Source: Streptacidiphilus sp. P02-A3a (GTDB lineage: Bacteria; Actinomycetota; Actinomycetes; Streptomycetales; Streptomycetaceae). From it: 64,000 bases of DNA. The stretch lies in the NCBI RefSeq assembly GCF_014084105.1, contig NZ_CP048289.1, positions 4,597,922 to 4,661,921 of the forward strand. Direction: 5' to 3'. A model generated the notes under the pieces. That model saw only the letters and a list, made by a program, of their open reading frames with translations. It was not told the origin of the DNA and made no database searches. Shown in pieces: positions 50,253-57,641 of this stretch. Within the stretch, counting starts at the first letter, position 1. The number at the start of each line of letters is the position of its first letter. The position numbers were made by a program, and so were the translations under genes.

Positions 50253-50499
50253 AGTGCCTCCAGACGTCCACGCGCCGCCACGCTCCCGAGCGCGCGGACC
50301 GCGGACTGAGCAGTGAGCGGGCCCTGTCGGGTGGCAGAACCCGCGGCCGCCGCCGTCCGCGGGCGACCACGGCGCGACAGGTTCCACTGGGACGGTGCGT
50401 TCAGGAGTTCAAGCGGGGGGCGACCAGCCGTCCACCACTTAATTCAAGACCTGATTGAACCCGGGCCGCATGACCCCGTCAACCCTCTGGACCAACCTC

Positions 50500-50546
50500 C
50501 CGGCAACCCGTGGGCCGCCCCAGCCCCTCCTTACGAGTAGAGAGCG
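50500..50546 (+). promoter_or_regulatory. ECF-type promoter candidate before sigma gene
   Basis: CCGGCAACCCG followed about 16 bases later by CTTACGAG fits the GGCAACC-type -35 often seen before SigE-family genes that control themselves. The -10 is weak. It lies about 45 bp before the sigma start. Confidence 0.35.
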
Positions 50547-50574
50547 GTACCACCGACCCAGAGGGGGCGAGACA

Positions 50575-51108
50575 GTGCCAAGTGAGGACACAGAGCTGCG
50601 CGAGTTCCTCAGCCACCGGCGCAACGCGCTGCTGCGCAGCGCCTACCTGATGTGCGGCGACGTCCACGCGGCAGAGGACCTGGTACAGAACACGCTGATC
50701 AAGGTGGTGATGGCGCACCGGGGACGGCGCCGGATCGACCACATCGACGCGTACGCCCGGCGCGTCCTGGTCACCACCTTCATCGCCTCCCGCAAACGCC
50801 TGTGGAACCGGGAGGAGCCGCACGACTCGCTGCCCGACGTCCCCGTCCAGGGCAGCGACACCGACCTGGGGCTGGCGGTGCGCGGCGCGCTGCAACGGCT
50901 GGCGCCACGTCAGCGAGCCGTCCTGGTCATGCGGTTCTTCGAGGACCAGAGCGTCCAGGCGACGGCCGAACTGCTGGGCGTGAGCGAGGGAACCATCAAG
51001 AGCCAGACCGCCCGTGGCCTGGCCGTGCTCCGCGAAGCCCTGGGCGGCGCGATCGGCACACTCGTGGAGGACGAGGAGGCATCGAAGATGCGCGAGGTGA
51101 TCCGGTGA
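50575..51108 (+). CDS. SigE-family ECF RNA polymerase sigma factor
   Basis: GTG 50575 follows GAGGGGGCGA. The 177-residue protein has sigma region 2 (REFLSHRRNALLRSAYLMCG, AAEDLVQNTLIKVVMAHRGR, and IDAYARRVLVTTFIASRKR) and region 4 (ALQRLAPRQRAVLVMRFFED, QATAELLGVSEGTIKSQTAR). This is the SigE subfamily widespread in actinobacteria. Its stop overlaps the next start (GTGA), so the partner is translationally coupled. A self-controlled promoter is plausible upstream. Confidence 0.9.
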   Translation: MPSEDTELREFLSHRRNALLRSAYLMCGDVHAAEDLVQNTLIKVVMAHRGRRRIDHIDAYARRVLVTTFIASRKRLWNREEPHDSLPDVPVQGSDTDLGLAVRGALQRLAPRQRAVLVMRFFEDQSVQATAELLGVSEGTIKSQTARGLAVLREALGGAIGTLVEDEEASKMREVIR

Positions 51109-51884
51109 CCGACTACACCGTGAAGGAACTGCTCGACCACGCCCTGAACGGCCTGGCCGTGCCCAGCGAGGACACCACCGAGACCGTGCTCGCGGACGCG
51201 GCCCGCCACCGGCGGCGCAGGCGTACCGCGACGCTGCTGGCCACCGGCGCCGGACTGGCGGCGGTCGCGGCCGGCGGCCTGGCGCTGCCGCACGCCACCG
51301 CCCCCGGCCGGGGACCGGTGACGGCCACGGCCACCGTGCCGCCCGCCGCCCGTCCCGCACCGGCGGCCGACCCCACGGCGACGATCGCGGCCCTGCTCCC
51401 GCGCGGCAGCGGCACCGTCGCCAGGCTCAAGGACCTGTCGCCCAGCCCCGGCGACTCCTCCAGCAGGGCCTACGCCACCTCCCGGTTCGACGGCAACTAC
51501 CTGATCACCAGGCACGGCCTCAGCGCGGGCCTGATGATCGAGTCGTACGACCCGGCAGCCAGTCCCGCCCAGCGGCCCTTCGGACCCTTCGGCGCCGACG
51601 CGTGCAGCGACGAACCGCCCGCCTGGAAGTGCGGCGCGACCAAGCTGGCGGACGGGGCCTGGCTCTACCTGCAGAACCTGCCCGTCGGCGCCTGGACCGA
51701 GAGCGGCACCATCGGCGTCGAGGCCGGCATCAGCTACCCCGACGGACGCACCCTCGAAGTGGTCGCCCTGGACAACGACGGCGGCCTCGCCGGTGCCGGG
51801 AGCCGGGTGCCCGGCTGGAGCGAGCCGCCGATGACCCGCGCCCAGCTGGCCGCGTTCGTGCAGAGCCAGGCCTGGTTCCCCTGA
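51105..51884 (+). CDS. Single-pass membrane protein coupled to sigma factor
   Basis: The 259-residue protein overlaps the sigma stop by 4 bases. Residues 1-40 are cytoplasmic (YTVKELLDHALNGLAVPSED), then an Arg-rich stretch (RHRRRRR), a membrane segment at about 41-58 (ATLLATGAGLAAVAAGGLAL) and an extracellular part with two cysteines (DACSDEPPAWKCGATK). This layout is typical of genes cotranscribed with SigE-family sigmas, which may act as anti-sigma or sensor proteins. No zinc anti-sigma motif is seen, so the anti-sigma role is inferred from context only. Confidence 0.65.
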   Translation: MTDYTVKELLDHALNGLAVPSEDTTETVLADAARHRRRRRTATLLATGAGLAAVAAGGLALPHATAPGRGPVTATATVPPAARPAPAADPTATIAALLPRGSGTVARLKDLSPSPGDSSSRAYATSRFDGNYLITRHGLSAGLMIESYDPAASPAQRPFGPFGADACSDEPPAWKCGATKLADGAWLYLQNLPVGAWTESGTIGVEAGISYPDGRTLEVVALDNDGGLAGAGSRVPGWSEPPMTRAQLAAFVQSQAWFP

Positions 51885-51966
51885 GCACACGACCGCACCG
51901 CGGGCCGCGCGGTCGCGCGAGGGGCCGCCGACGGTGATCCTGATCTGCGCCTCCCACCCGCCCGGG

Positions 51967-51994
51967 CATGGAGTACCGGTCATGGAGTACCGGT
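51967..51994. repeat. 14-bp tandem duplication
   Basis: CATGGAGTACCGGT occurs twice head to tail, ending exactly at the stop of the leftward DNA glycosylase. Confidence 0.8.
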
Positions 51995-52801
51995 TCAGGG
52001 GGAAACCGGGACGGCGGGCCCCGGTTGGCAGTTTCGGCACCAGAAGACGACGCGCTGCTGGGGCGGACTCCCGATCGTCGAGCGGGTGATGCGGGTGCCG
52101 CAGCGGCGGCAGGGGCGGCCCGCGCGGCCGTAGACCCAGTGACGCCGGTCCGGGTGGGTGTCGCCGGTGGTGGTGTGGCCGGGGCGCAGCCGGTTCAGTT
52201 CCATGACCCGGTGAGCCAGTTCGAGCAGCCGGTCGGGCCGCGGGACCTCGCCGAACGGGGTCCAGGGGCTGACTCGGCCAAGGAAGCACAGCTCGTTGGC
52301 GTAGACGTTGCCGATTCCGGCCAGGTTGCGCTGGTCCAGCAGAGCCAGGGCCAGCGGGCGCAGCGGATCATCGGACAATCGCCGCAGTGCCCGGGCGGCG
52401 TCCCAGTCGGGTCCCAGCAGGTCCGGGCCCAGGTGCCCGACGGCCTTGTGCTCGTCGCAGGTCGGCATCAGTTCCACCACGGGAAGCCGGTAGCCGACCG
52501 CGGTCCGCGCGGCATTGCCCAGGACGACCCTGATCTGGTGTGCCGCGCCGCCGGTCCAGCGTTCACCGGTGCTGTAGAGCCGCCAGCGGCCGTCCATCCG
52601 CAGATGGGTGTGGAGAGTCAGCCCGCCGTCGATCCTGGTGAGCAGGTGCTTGCCGCGCGGGACCACCTCCAGGACCCGCCGCCCTGCCAGGTCGGCGGTG
52701 GCGTGGGCCGGGACGCGCAGGTTGGCGCGGGTCAGGACACGATCCGCCAGGGCGCCGTGCAGTTCCGCGCAGATCCGGAAGACGGAGTCACCTTCGGGCA
52801 T
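51995..52801 (-). CDS. nei: Fpg/Nei-family DNA glycosylase (endonuclease VIII, Nei2-like)
   Basis: It removes oxidised bases and cuts abasic sites. The start MPEGDSVFRICAELHGALAD gives the catalytic Pro-Glu after Met removal and the conserved downstream Lys in VPRGKHLLTR. The helix-two-turn-helix is LALLDQRNLAGIGNVYANEL, and the C-terminal zinc finger is CRRCGTRITRS with RVVFWCRNCQ. Length is 268 residues, as for Nei2 of mycobacteria and Streptomyces. It is convergent with the sigma operon. Symbol given for family; substrate range not determined. Confidence 0.9.
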   Translation of the reverse strand: MPEGDSVFRICAELHGALADRVLTRANLRVPAHATADLAGRRVLEVVPRGKHLLTRIDGGLTLHTHLRMDGRWRLYSTGERWTGGAAHQIRVVLGNAARTAVGYRLPVVELMPTCDEHKAVGHLGPDLLGPDWDAARALRRLSDDPLRPLALALLDQRNLAGIGNVYANELCFLGRVSPWTPFGEVPRPDRLLELAHRVMELNRLRPGHTTTGDTHPDRRHWVYGRAGRPCRRCGTRITRSTIGSPPQQRVVFWCRNCQPGPAVPVSP

Positions 52802-52883
52802 CCGGGCCTCCCAGCCGACGGGGCAGCGTCACGACCCGGCTCCCCACCTGCGGTCGCTTCGACGGACCTCCACGGACGCCGTG

Positions 52884-53396
52884 CTACTGCCCGGTGTCGG
52901 GCCGGGACTCGGCTGTGGCGGCGTCCTCGACCGCTCGAACCTGGTGAGCCAGTTCCTCGGCGGGGATCCGCTCGGGAGCGGCATCGTGGCGAGCGGCGAA
53001 GCCGTCGACCGGACCGGGGGAGGACTCGTGCAGTTCCAGCACCAGCAAGGCGGAGCCCTCGGCCACGCGGGCACCCAGCACGATCAGGGCGGGAGTCTCG
53101 GCGAACTCACGGCGTTCCTCGGCCGTGGTGGCGAGTGCCGCGCCGGCGGTGAAGCCCACCATGGCTCCGGCCGGACCGGCGAGCAGCCCCACCAGCCCGC
53201 CGAGCACGCCTGCTCCCAGCGCGGAGGCGACCGCGCCGCGCGCGTAGCCCTCCACCGGGGCGATTCCCCCCTCCTGCGACCGCGCCAGGACCGCGGCCCG
53301 GCTCAGGCCCGGAAGATGCTTGGCCTCCTGGAACGCCGCGCGGCACCGGTCGGGGTCGGGGAAGCCGAGCAGCACCACGGTATGACTGGCGGCCAT
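52884..53396 (-). CDS. DUF1269-like membrane-associated protein
   Basis: The 170-residue protein begins AASHTVVLLGFPDPDRCRAA and has a glycine-zipper-like hydrophobic region (ALGAGVLGGLVGLLAGPAGA then MVGFTAGAAL), followed by an alpha-beta tail (TPALIVLGARVAEGSALLVL). This order matches DUF1269 proteins, which are predicted membrane-associated stress proteins. Leftward, single gene, next to the Nei gene. No catalytic residues are evident. An alternative is a related general-stress small membrane protein family. Confidence 0.55.
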   Translation of the reverse strand: MAASHTVVLLGFPDPDRCRAAFQEAKHLPGLSRAAVLARSQEGGIAPVEGYARGAVASALGAGVLGGLVGLLAGPAGAMVGFTAGAALATTAEERREFAETPALIVLGARVAEGSALLVLELHESSPGPVDGFAARHDAAPERIPAEELAHQVRAVEDAATAESRPDTGQ

Positions 53397-53453
53397 GGAG
53401 CCTCCTGGCGGTCGACGGCGCAGACACCGCCATTCTCCTGGAGGAACCTCCCA

Positions 53454-53726
53454 TCAGGGGGAGGACGCGCGGAGTCCGGGCGTCGCGGGGCGCGGGTGTC
53501 GTCGCTGCGGCGTCCCGTCAGTGCGAGCGGCGGGAGCGGGGGCGCGGCCGTCGGGCCGAAACCGCTCCACTCCGAGGATGTGCCGCAGCTTGACCGGGCG
53601 CACGATCACCGCGACCCGCCGCTCACCCGGCACGGTCCACTCGAAGCGCTCGACACCCAGGTACGTACGGGCTACCCGAGCGATGTGACGGATGAGCGGT
53701 GCGGCGCCGATCGAGCCGGTGATCAC
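53454..53726 (-). CDS. Hypothetical protein, small
   Basis: The 90-residue frame reads PLIRHIARVARTYLGVERFE, then WTVPGERRVAVIVRPVKLRH, then a disordered Pro/Arg tail. The N-terminal two-thirds look like a compact alpha-beta fragment, but I know no family. It borders the degraded transposase at 53755 and may be a leftover of a longer gene. Low confidence that it is expressed. Confidence 0.3.
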   Translation of the reverse strand: MITGSIGAAPLIRHIARVARTYLGVERFEWTVPGERRVAVIVRPVKLRHILGVERFRPDGRAPAPAARTDGTPQRRHPRPATPGLRASSP

Positions 53727-53754
53727 GGCTTGGAAGGCAGCGCGGCCCCCGGTG

Positions 53755-53990
53755 AGTGACCATCAGGGCCGTCACCGGACGCGCGAGATCGTCAACGCGA
53801 TCCGCTACCAGGGCCGGACCGGCTGCCAGTGGTCGTACATGCCGCCGACCTGCCCCTGCCCGGCGCGGTCAGGTACTACTTCTGCACCTGGCGTGACGAC
53901 GGCACCTCGCAGGCGCTCCACGAGATCCTGCGCTGCCCGGCCCGCGAGCGGTCCGGGCGGCTTCGTACGTGTACCCGGCTTCTTCGATAG
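53755..53990 (+). pseudogene. IS5-family transposase remnant
   Basis: Two frames read REIVNAIRYQGRTGCQWSYM, then DLPLPGAVRYYFCTWRDDGT and LHEILRC, the N-terminal DUF4096 part of IS5-type transposases (REIVNAIxYLxRTGCQWRxLP). A break near 53855 and loss of the catalytic part show decay. Confidence 0.7.
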
Positions 53991-54147
53991 CTGCGGCGAT
54001 CTGGTGGTTGGGAGTCTTTAGCGCTGTCAACTCACGCCCCCATTAACGACCATGAACCAGGCGAACTGATGGGTGGGGAATCACCGTACCGCCGGGTCGA
54101 GGGCGGGAGGTTCTGAAGCCGGAGAACGCCGCCTTCGGGTGTTCTAG

Positions 54148-55578
54148 TAGTACTTCGTTAAGTTTGGTTGATGTGGGTGCTGTTGATCGGGCATCATGGC
54201 CGACGTGGATTTGGGGGAGATCGAGCAACTCCGTGGTGAGCTGGCCGAGTTCGTCGGTGAGGTATTTGCGTCGGTGCGGCGTCGTGACGTGCGTGGGTGG
54301 GGTGACTGCTACCTGCGCGGGCTGATGCTGGACGGCCGTCGCAAGTCGGTCCAGCCGATGGCGGCGCGGTTGCCGGACGGGGACATGCAGGCGCTGCAGC
54401 AGTTCGTGAACCAGTCGCCGTGGGACCACGCGGCGGTGCTGCGGGCGGTGGCGCTCAAGACGGTGCCGGCGGTGGACCCGGTGGTGTGGGTGATCGACGA
54501 CGTCTCGTTCCCCAAGGACGGGCGGATGTCGGTCGGTGTGGCGCGGCAGTGGTGCGGGGCGCTGGGCAAGCAGTCCAACTGCCAGGTCGCCGTCAGCCTG
54601 CACGCCGCCTCCGACACCGCGTCCGTGCCGGTCTCCTGGCGGCTGTTCCTGCCCGAGGGGTGGCAGGACGACGCCGACCGGCGCACTCGCGCCGGTGTCC
54701 CCGAGGAGGCGGGACACCGTGAGAAGTGGCGGCTGGCCCTGGACCTGATCGACGAGGCTGTCGGCTGGGGCCTGGAGCCGAAGGTCATTGTCGCCGATGC
54801 CGGCTACGGACAGAACACCGCGTTCCGCCAGGGCCTGGCCGACCGGGGCCTGGACTTCGTCGTCGCCGTGCGCGCGGACGAGTCCGCACACCCGCAGCAC
54901 GCCGTTCCCACCGCCCCGCCCTGGTCCGGCACCGGCCGCGTCCCCGCCACCCGCTACCGCGCCAGGGCCGCCGCGCTGAGTGCACTGGCGGCCGACGGCG
55001 GGCGGGCCGCGTTCCGCCGCTCCACCTGGCGCCACGGCTCCAAAGGCCCGATGCACTCACGCTTTCGGACGCTGACCGTGCGCCCCGCCGGGGTCGCCGC
55101 CCGCCGCCACGCCATGGCCGCCGCCGGCGGCGCCGCGGCCTGGGACGGCGTACTGCCCGCCACCACCCTGCTGTGCGAGTGGCCCACCGGGGAGAAGGCC
55201 CCCACCGAGTACTGGCTGACCAGCCTGCCCGCCGACACCGCGCTGCGACACCTGGCCCGCCTGGCCAAGATGCGCTGGCGCATCGAGCACGACTACCGCG
55301 AGATGAAGCACGGCCTGGGCCTGGACCACTTCGAAGGCCGAACCTGGCGCGGCTTCCACCACCACCTCGCCCTGGTCACCGCCGCCCACGCCTTCCTCAC
55401 CCTGCGCAGACTCGACCCAAAAGCCCAAGCGCCGGCCTGACCCTCTACCAGGTCCTCGACCAGATACAGGACCTGCTGAACTGCTGGACCGGCACCTGCA
55501 CCACCTGCCAACGCCCCCTACCCGCAAGCACAACCACGCACAACGCCCGCCCACCAAACCAAACTTAACGAAGTACTA
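54148..55578 (+). mobile_element. IS701-family insertion sequence, copy 1
   Basis: A 1431-bp element with 22-bp perfect terminal inverted repeats (TAGTACTTCGTTAAGTTTGG plus TT), flanked on both sides by the 4-bp target duplication CTAG (54144-54147 and 55579-55582), as usual for IS701. It is identical to the inverted copy at 57642-59072 as far as I compared, including the same internal frame signal. Confidence 0.9.
54196..55440 (+). CDS. IS701 transposase, copy 1 (possible -1 frameshift product to 55568)
   Basis: The DDE transposase has DDVSFPKDGRMSVGVARQWC (first Asp region), IVADAGYGQNTAFRQGLADR (second Asp) and MRWRIEHDYREMKHGLGLDH (catalytic Glu region, YREMKxxLGLDHFEGR). The zero frame ends DPKAQAPA at 55440, giving 414 residues. 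Just before the stop, 55416-55422 reads C CCA AAA in frame, a canonical -1 slippery heptamer. Slipping there reads PKSPSAGLTLYQVLDQIQDL then a CTTCQRP tail, ending at 55568 inside the right inverted repeat. That tail resembles the ends of other IS701 transposases. Start is ATG 54196. Confidence 0.9.
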   Translation: MADVDLGEIEQLRGELAEFVGEVFASVRRRDVRGWGDCYLRGLMLDGRRKSVQPMAARLPDGDMQALQQFVNQSPWDHAAVLRAVALKTVPAVDPVVWVIDDVSFPKDGRMSVGVARQWCGALGKQSNCQVAVSLHAASDTASVPVSWRLFLPEGWQDDADRRTRAGVPEEAGHREKWRLALDLIDEAVGWGLEPKVIVADAGYGQNTAFRQGLADRGLDFVVAVRADESAHPQHAVPTAPPWSGTGRVPATRYRARAAALSALAADGGRAAFRRSTWRHGSKGPMHSRFRTLTVRPAGVAARRHAMAAAGGAAAWDGVLPATTLLCEWPTGEKAPTEYWLTSLPADTALRHLARLAKMRWRIEHDYREMKHGLGLDHFEGRTWRGFHHHLALVTAAHAFLTLRRLDPKAQAPA

Positions 55579-55685
55579 CTAGTGCTGCACCGCAGAAGTT
55601 CGTGGAGGGCCTCTGGCGGTGGTGCGTGCCTGCCGTCAGTGGTGTCTCAGGATCGCCGAGCGCGTTGTCAGTGACCGTTGCGAGG

Positions 55686-56120
55686 ATGCTCGTCGTGACG
55701 TTGCTTCTTATTGACATCGAGCGCGCCGTTCGCAGCAGTTGGGGCGCCGACACGTGCCCGCCGGAGGGCCGGCTGCGGTGGAGCGCGGACGACCCGGCCC
55801 GGGGCCAGTGCGGAGTTACCGCGATGGTCCTCAACGACCTGCTCGGTGGCGAGCTGATCCGCGGCGAGGTGCAGATCAACGGCGAGTTCAGGGACTACCA
55901 CTGGTGGAACCGCATAGGGCTGGGAGTCGAGATCGACCTTACCCGCGAGCAGTTCCGGCATGAGGAGATCGTCACTGGCGGCACTGTCATCCCTCGGCCC
56001 CCTGTGACCGATTGGCGTCGGCTCCGAGAGGAGTACGAGCTGCTCCGTGGCCGTGTGATGGAGGAGCTCGGCCGGTATCGGCGGCAAGCCGAAGCGCACA
56101 GGTCTTCCTGGGGCCGTTAG
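55686..56120 (+). CDS. YunG-like protein
   Basis: From ATG 55686 (codons upstream in frame lie in inverted-repeat DNA) the 144-residue protein reads SSWGADTCPPEGRLRWSADD, GQCGVTAMVLNDLLGGELIR, HWWNRIGLGVEIDLTREQF, matching the YunG family core (GQCxVTAxxxxDxxGGE and NRIxxxxxIDLTxxQF). The family is of unknown function, with a conserved Cys and His in papain-like positions. Its stop TAG overlaps the TA of the internal inverted repeat. It was probably picked up by the transposable element. Confidence 0.7.
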   Translation: MLVVTLLLIDIERAVRSSWGADTCPPEGRLRWSADDPARGQCGVTAMVLNDLLGGELIRGEVQINGEFRDYHWWNRIGLGVEIDLTREQFRHEEIVTGGTVIPRPPVTDWRRLREEYELLRGRVMEELGRYRRQAEAHRSSWGR

Positions 56121-56148
56121 TGCTGCCACGCAGAAGCTAGTGGAGGGG

Positions 56149-57231
56149 TCAGGCCGCTTCCTTGAGCGGGGTGCCGTCGTAGGTCCAGCGGAAGGGGCGG
56201 GCGTGCTTGTTCCGCTGGGTCGTCCAAGCGTCCATCTTCTCGATCAGATCGCTTCGGCTGGTGAAGTCGCCGTGCCGGAGGACGGCGCGGGTCAGGGCGG
56301 AGAAGACGAGTTCGACCTGGTTGAGCCAGGAGGCGTGGGGCGGGGTCCAGTGGATGTGCCAGCGCGGGTGGGCGGCCAACCACGCCTTGGTGTGCTTCGC
56401 CGTGTGGGAGGAGCCGTTGTCGAGGACCATGTGGATGTCCCTGTCGCGCGGCAGGAGCCGGTCGAGCCGGTCCAGGAAGGTGGTGAAGGTCGCCGCGTTG
56501 TTCCGTTCGATGGTCTCGATCAGGGTCTGGCCGGTGGTGATGTCGAGCGCGGCGACGATCGAGGCGGTGCCGTGGCGGCGGTACTCGAACTCGCGCCGGG
56601 CCGCTCGGCCCGGTTGGGCGGGCTGTGACGGGTAGCGGCGCTCGCGGGCCTGTATCGCGGTCTTCTCGTCGATGGACAGCACGAGAGCCCCGGTCGGCGG
56701 GTTGCGGTACAGCTTGCAGATGTCCTTGACGCGCTCCCAGAAGTCGAGGGTGTCGCGGCGGGTGAGCCAGCCGCTCACCTTGTGCGGCTTGAGGTCCAGG
56801 TCGGCAAGGATCCGGCCGACCTGGGAGGCGGAGATCGGCGCGAACACGGTGCCCGCGACCTGGTCGGCGATCGAGGCATGGGTCCAAGTCGCGGCGGGGC
56901 CGACCGGGACGCTGGTGGCTGCGGCGACCACCGCGACACGCACCAGGTCGCCGTAGCGGCGCGGTCGGCCCGAGCGGGCGCCGTCCTTGAGGCCTTCCAG
57001 GCCCAGCTCGGCTAACCGCCCGCGCCACTTGCGGACCGTGTTCACGCTCACCGCCAGCCGGCGGGCGATCGCCGCGTTGCCCGCTCCGTCGGCTGCCTTC
57101 AGCACGATCCGGACCCGCAGCACCTGCCGCACCTGCGCTTTCACCGAGGACGCGATCCGCTCCAGCTCACTGCGCGTCACCTCGTCCACTGCCACGGCCA
57201 CCGCCGCACACCGTCCCGAGCCCTCCGCCAT
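56149..57231 (-). CDS. IS630-family transposase
   Basis: A 360-residue DDE transposase. N-terminal helix-turn-helix: LRVRIVLKAADGAGNAAIAR and LAVSVNTVRKWRGRLAELGL. Catalytic residues: ALVLSIDEKTAIQARERRYP (first Asp), DIHMVLDNGSSHTAKHTKAW (second Asp), and WLNQVELVFSALTRAVLR (Glu). The stop at 56149 lies inside the internal inverted repeat, so the element is compact. ATG is at 57231. It appears intact, so the element may be or have been active. Confidence 0.9.
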   Translation of the reverse strand: MAEGSGRCAAVAVAVDEVTRSELERIASSVKAQVRQVLRVRIVLKAADGAGNAAIARRLAVSVNTVRKWRGRLAELGLEGLKDGARSGRPRRYGDLVRVAVVAAATSVPVGPAATWTHASIADQVAGTVFAPISASQVGRILADLDLKPHKVSGWLTRRDTLDFWERVKDICKLYRNPPTGALVLSIDEKTAIQARERRYPSQPAQPGRAARREFEYRRHGTASIVAALDITTGQTLIETIERNNAATFTTFLDRLDRLLPRDRDIHMVLDNGSSHTAKHTKAWLAAHPRWHIHWTPPHASWLNQVELVFSALTRAVLRHGDFTSRSDLIEKMDAWTTQRNKHARPFRWTYDGTPLKEAA

Positions 57232-57270
57232 GAGCGGTGATCATGGCGGAAGGACGGTCGGGGCGGCAGG

Positions 57271-57609
57271 ATGGGGCCCGTGCCGAAGAACCCGCCCGAG
57301 TCCATGCAGCACCACCTGCGCCACCGGCTGAACGCGCACGTCGGCGAGCACTGGCCGCAGCTGGCCCGGGTGCAGGTCCGCTTCCTCGCCGGATTCGCCT
57401 ACGTGGACGGCGAATTGAAGGACGGCAAACGGTTGCAGCTATGCCGCCTGCGCTTCACCGGTGTCCTGCACACCTGGGGCTTCGCGCTCTACCTCGCCAG
57501 CCGAGACGGCTACACGGACAACGTGCTACCCAGTGGCCTCCCTGCCGGCAGCCCCGAGGAATGCCTCGACTGTGCCTGCAGCCTCTACCTCGGCAGCCCG
57601 GTGGCCTGA
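57271..57609 (+). CDS. Passenger protein of the IS630-like element
   Basis: The 112-residue protein (start GTG 57280 or 57271) reads PKNPPESMQHHLRHRLNAHV, WPQLARVQVRFLAGFAYVDG, LCRLRFTGVLHTWGFALYLA and CLDCACSLYLGSPVA. It diverges from the transposase gene with about 40 bp between starts, and its stop lies in the right inverted repeat. Similar small proteins occur widely in Streptomyces, as far as I recall, without known role. Tight packing with the transposase suggests co-mobility. Confidence 0.65.
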   Translation: MGPVPKNPPESMQHHLRHRLNAHVGEHWPQLARVQVRFLAGFAYVDGELKDGKRLQLCRLRFTGVLHTWGFALYLASRDGYTDNVLPSGLPAGSPEECLDCACSLYLGSPVA

Positions 57610-57641
57610 ACCCTCTACGAACTTCTGCGGCGCAGCACTAG

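Larger units (their letters stand above)
55582..57638. mobile_element. IS630-like element with passenger genes
   Basis: The outer ends GTGCTGCACCGCAGAAGTTC (from 55582) and the complement of GAACTTCTGCGGCGCAGCAC (to 57638) are inverted repeats, each bordered by TA, the IS630 target. A third related repeat lies inside at 56120 (GTGCTGCCACGCAGAAGCTA), also next to TA. The core 56120-57638 holds the transposase and a divergent passenger gene; the 55582-56119 part holds the YunG-like gene. Both outer ends are occupied by IS701 copies. Confidence 0.7.
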
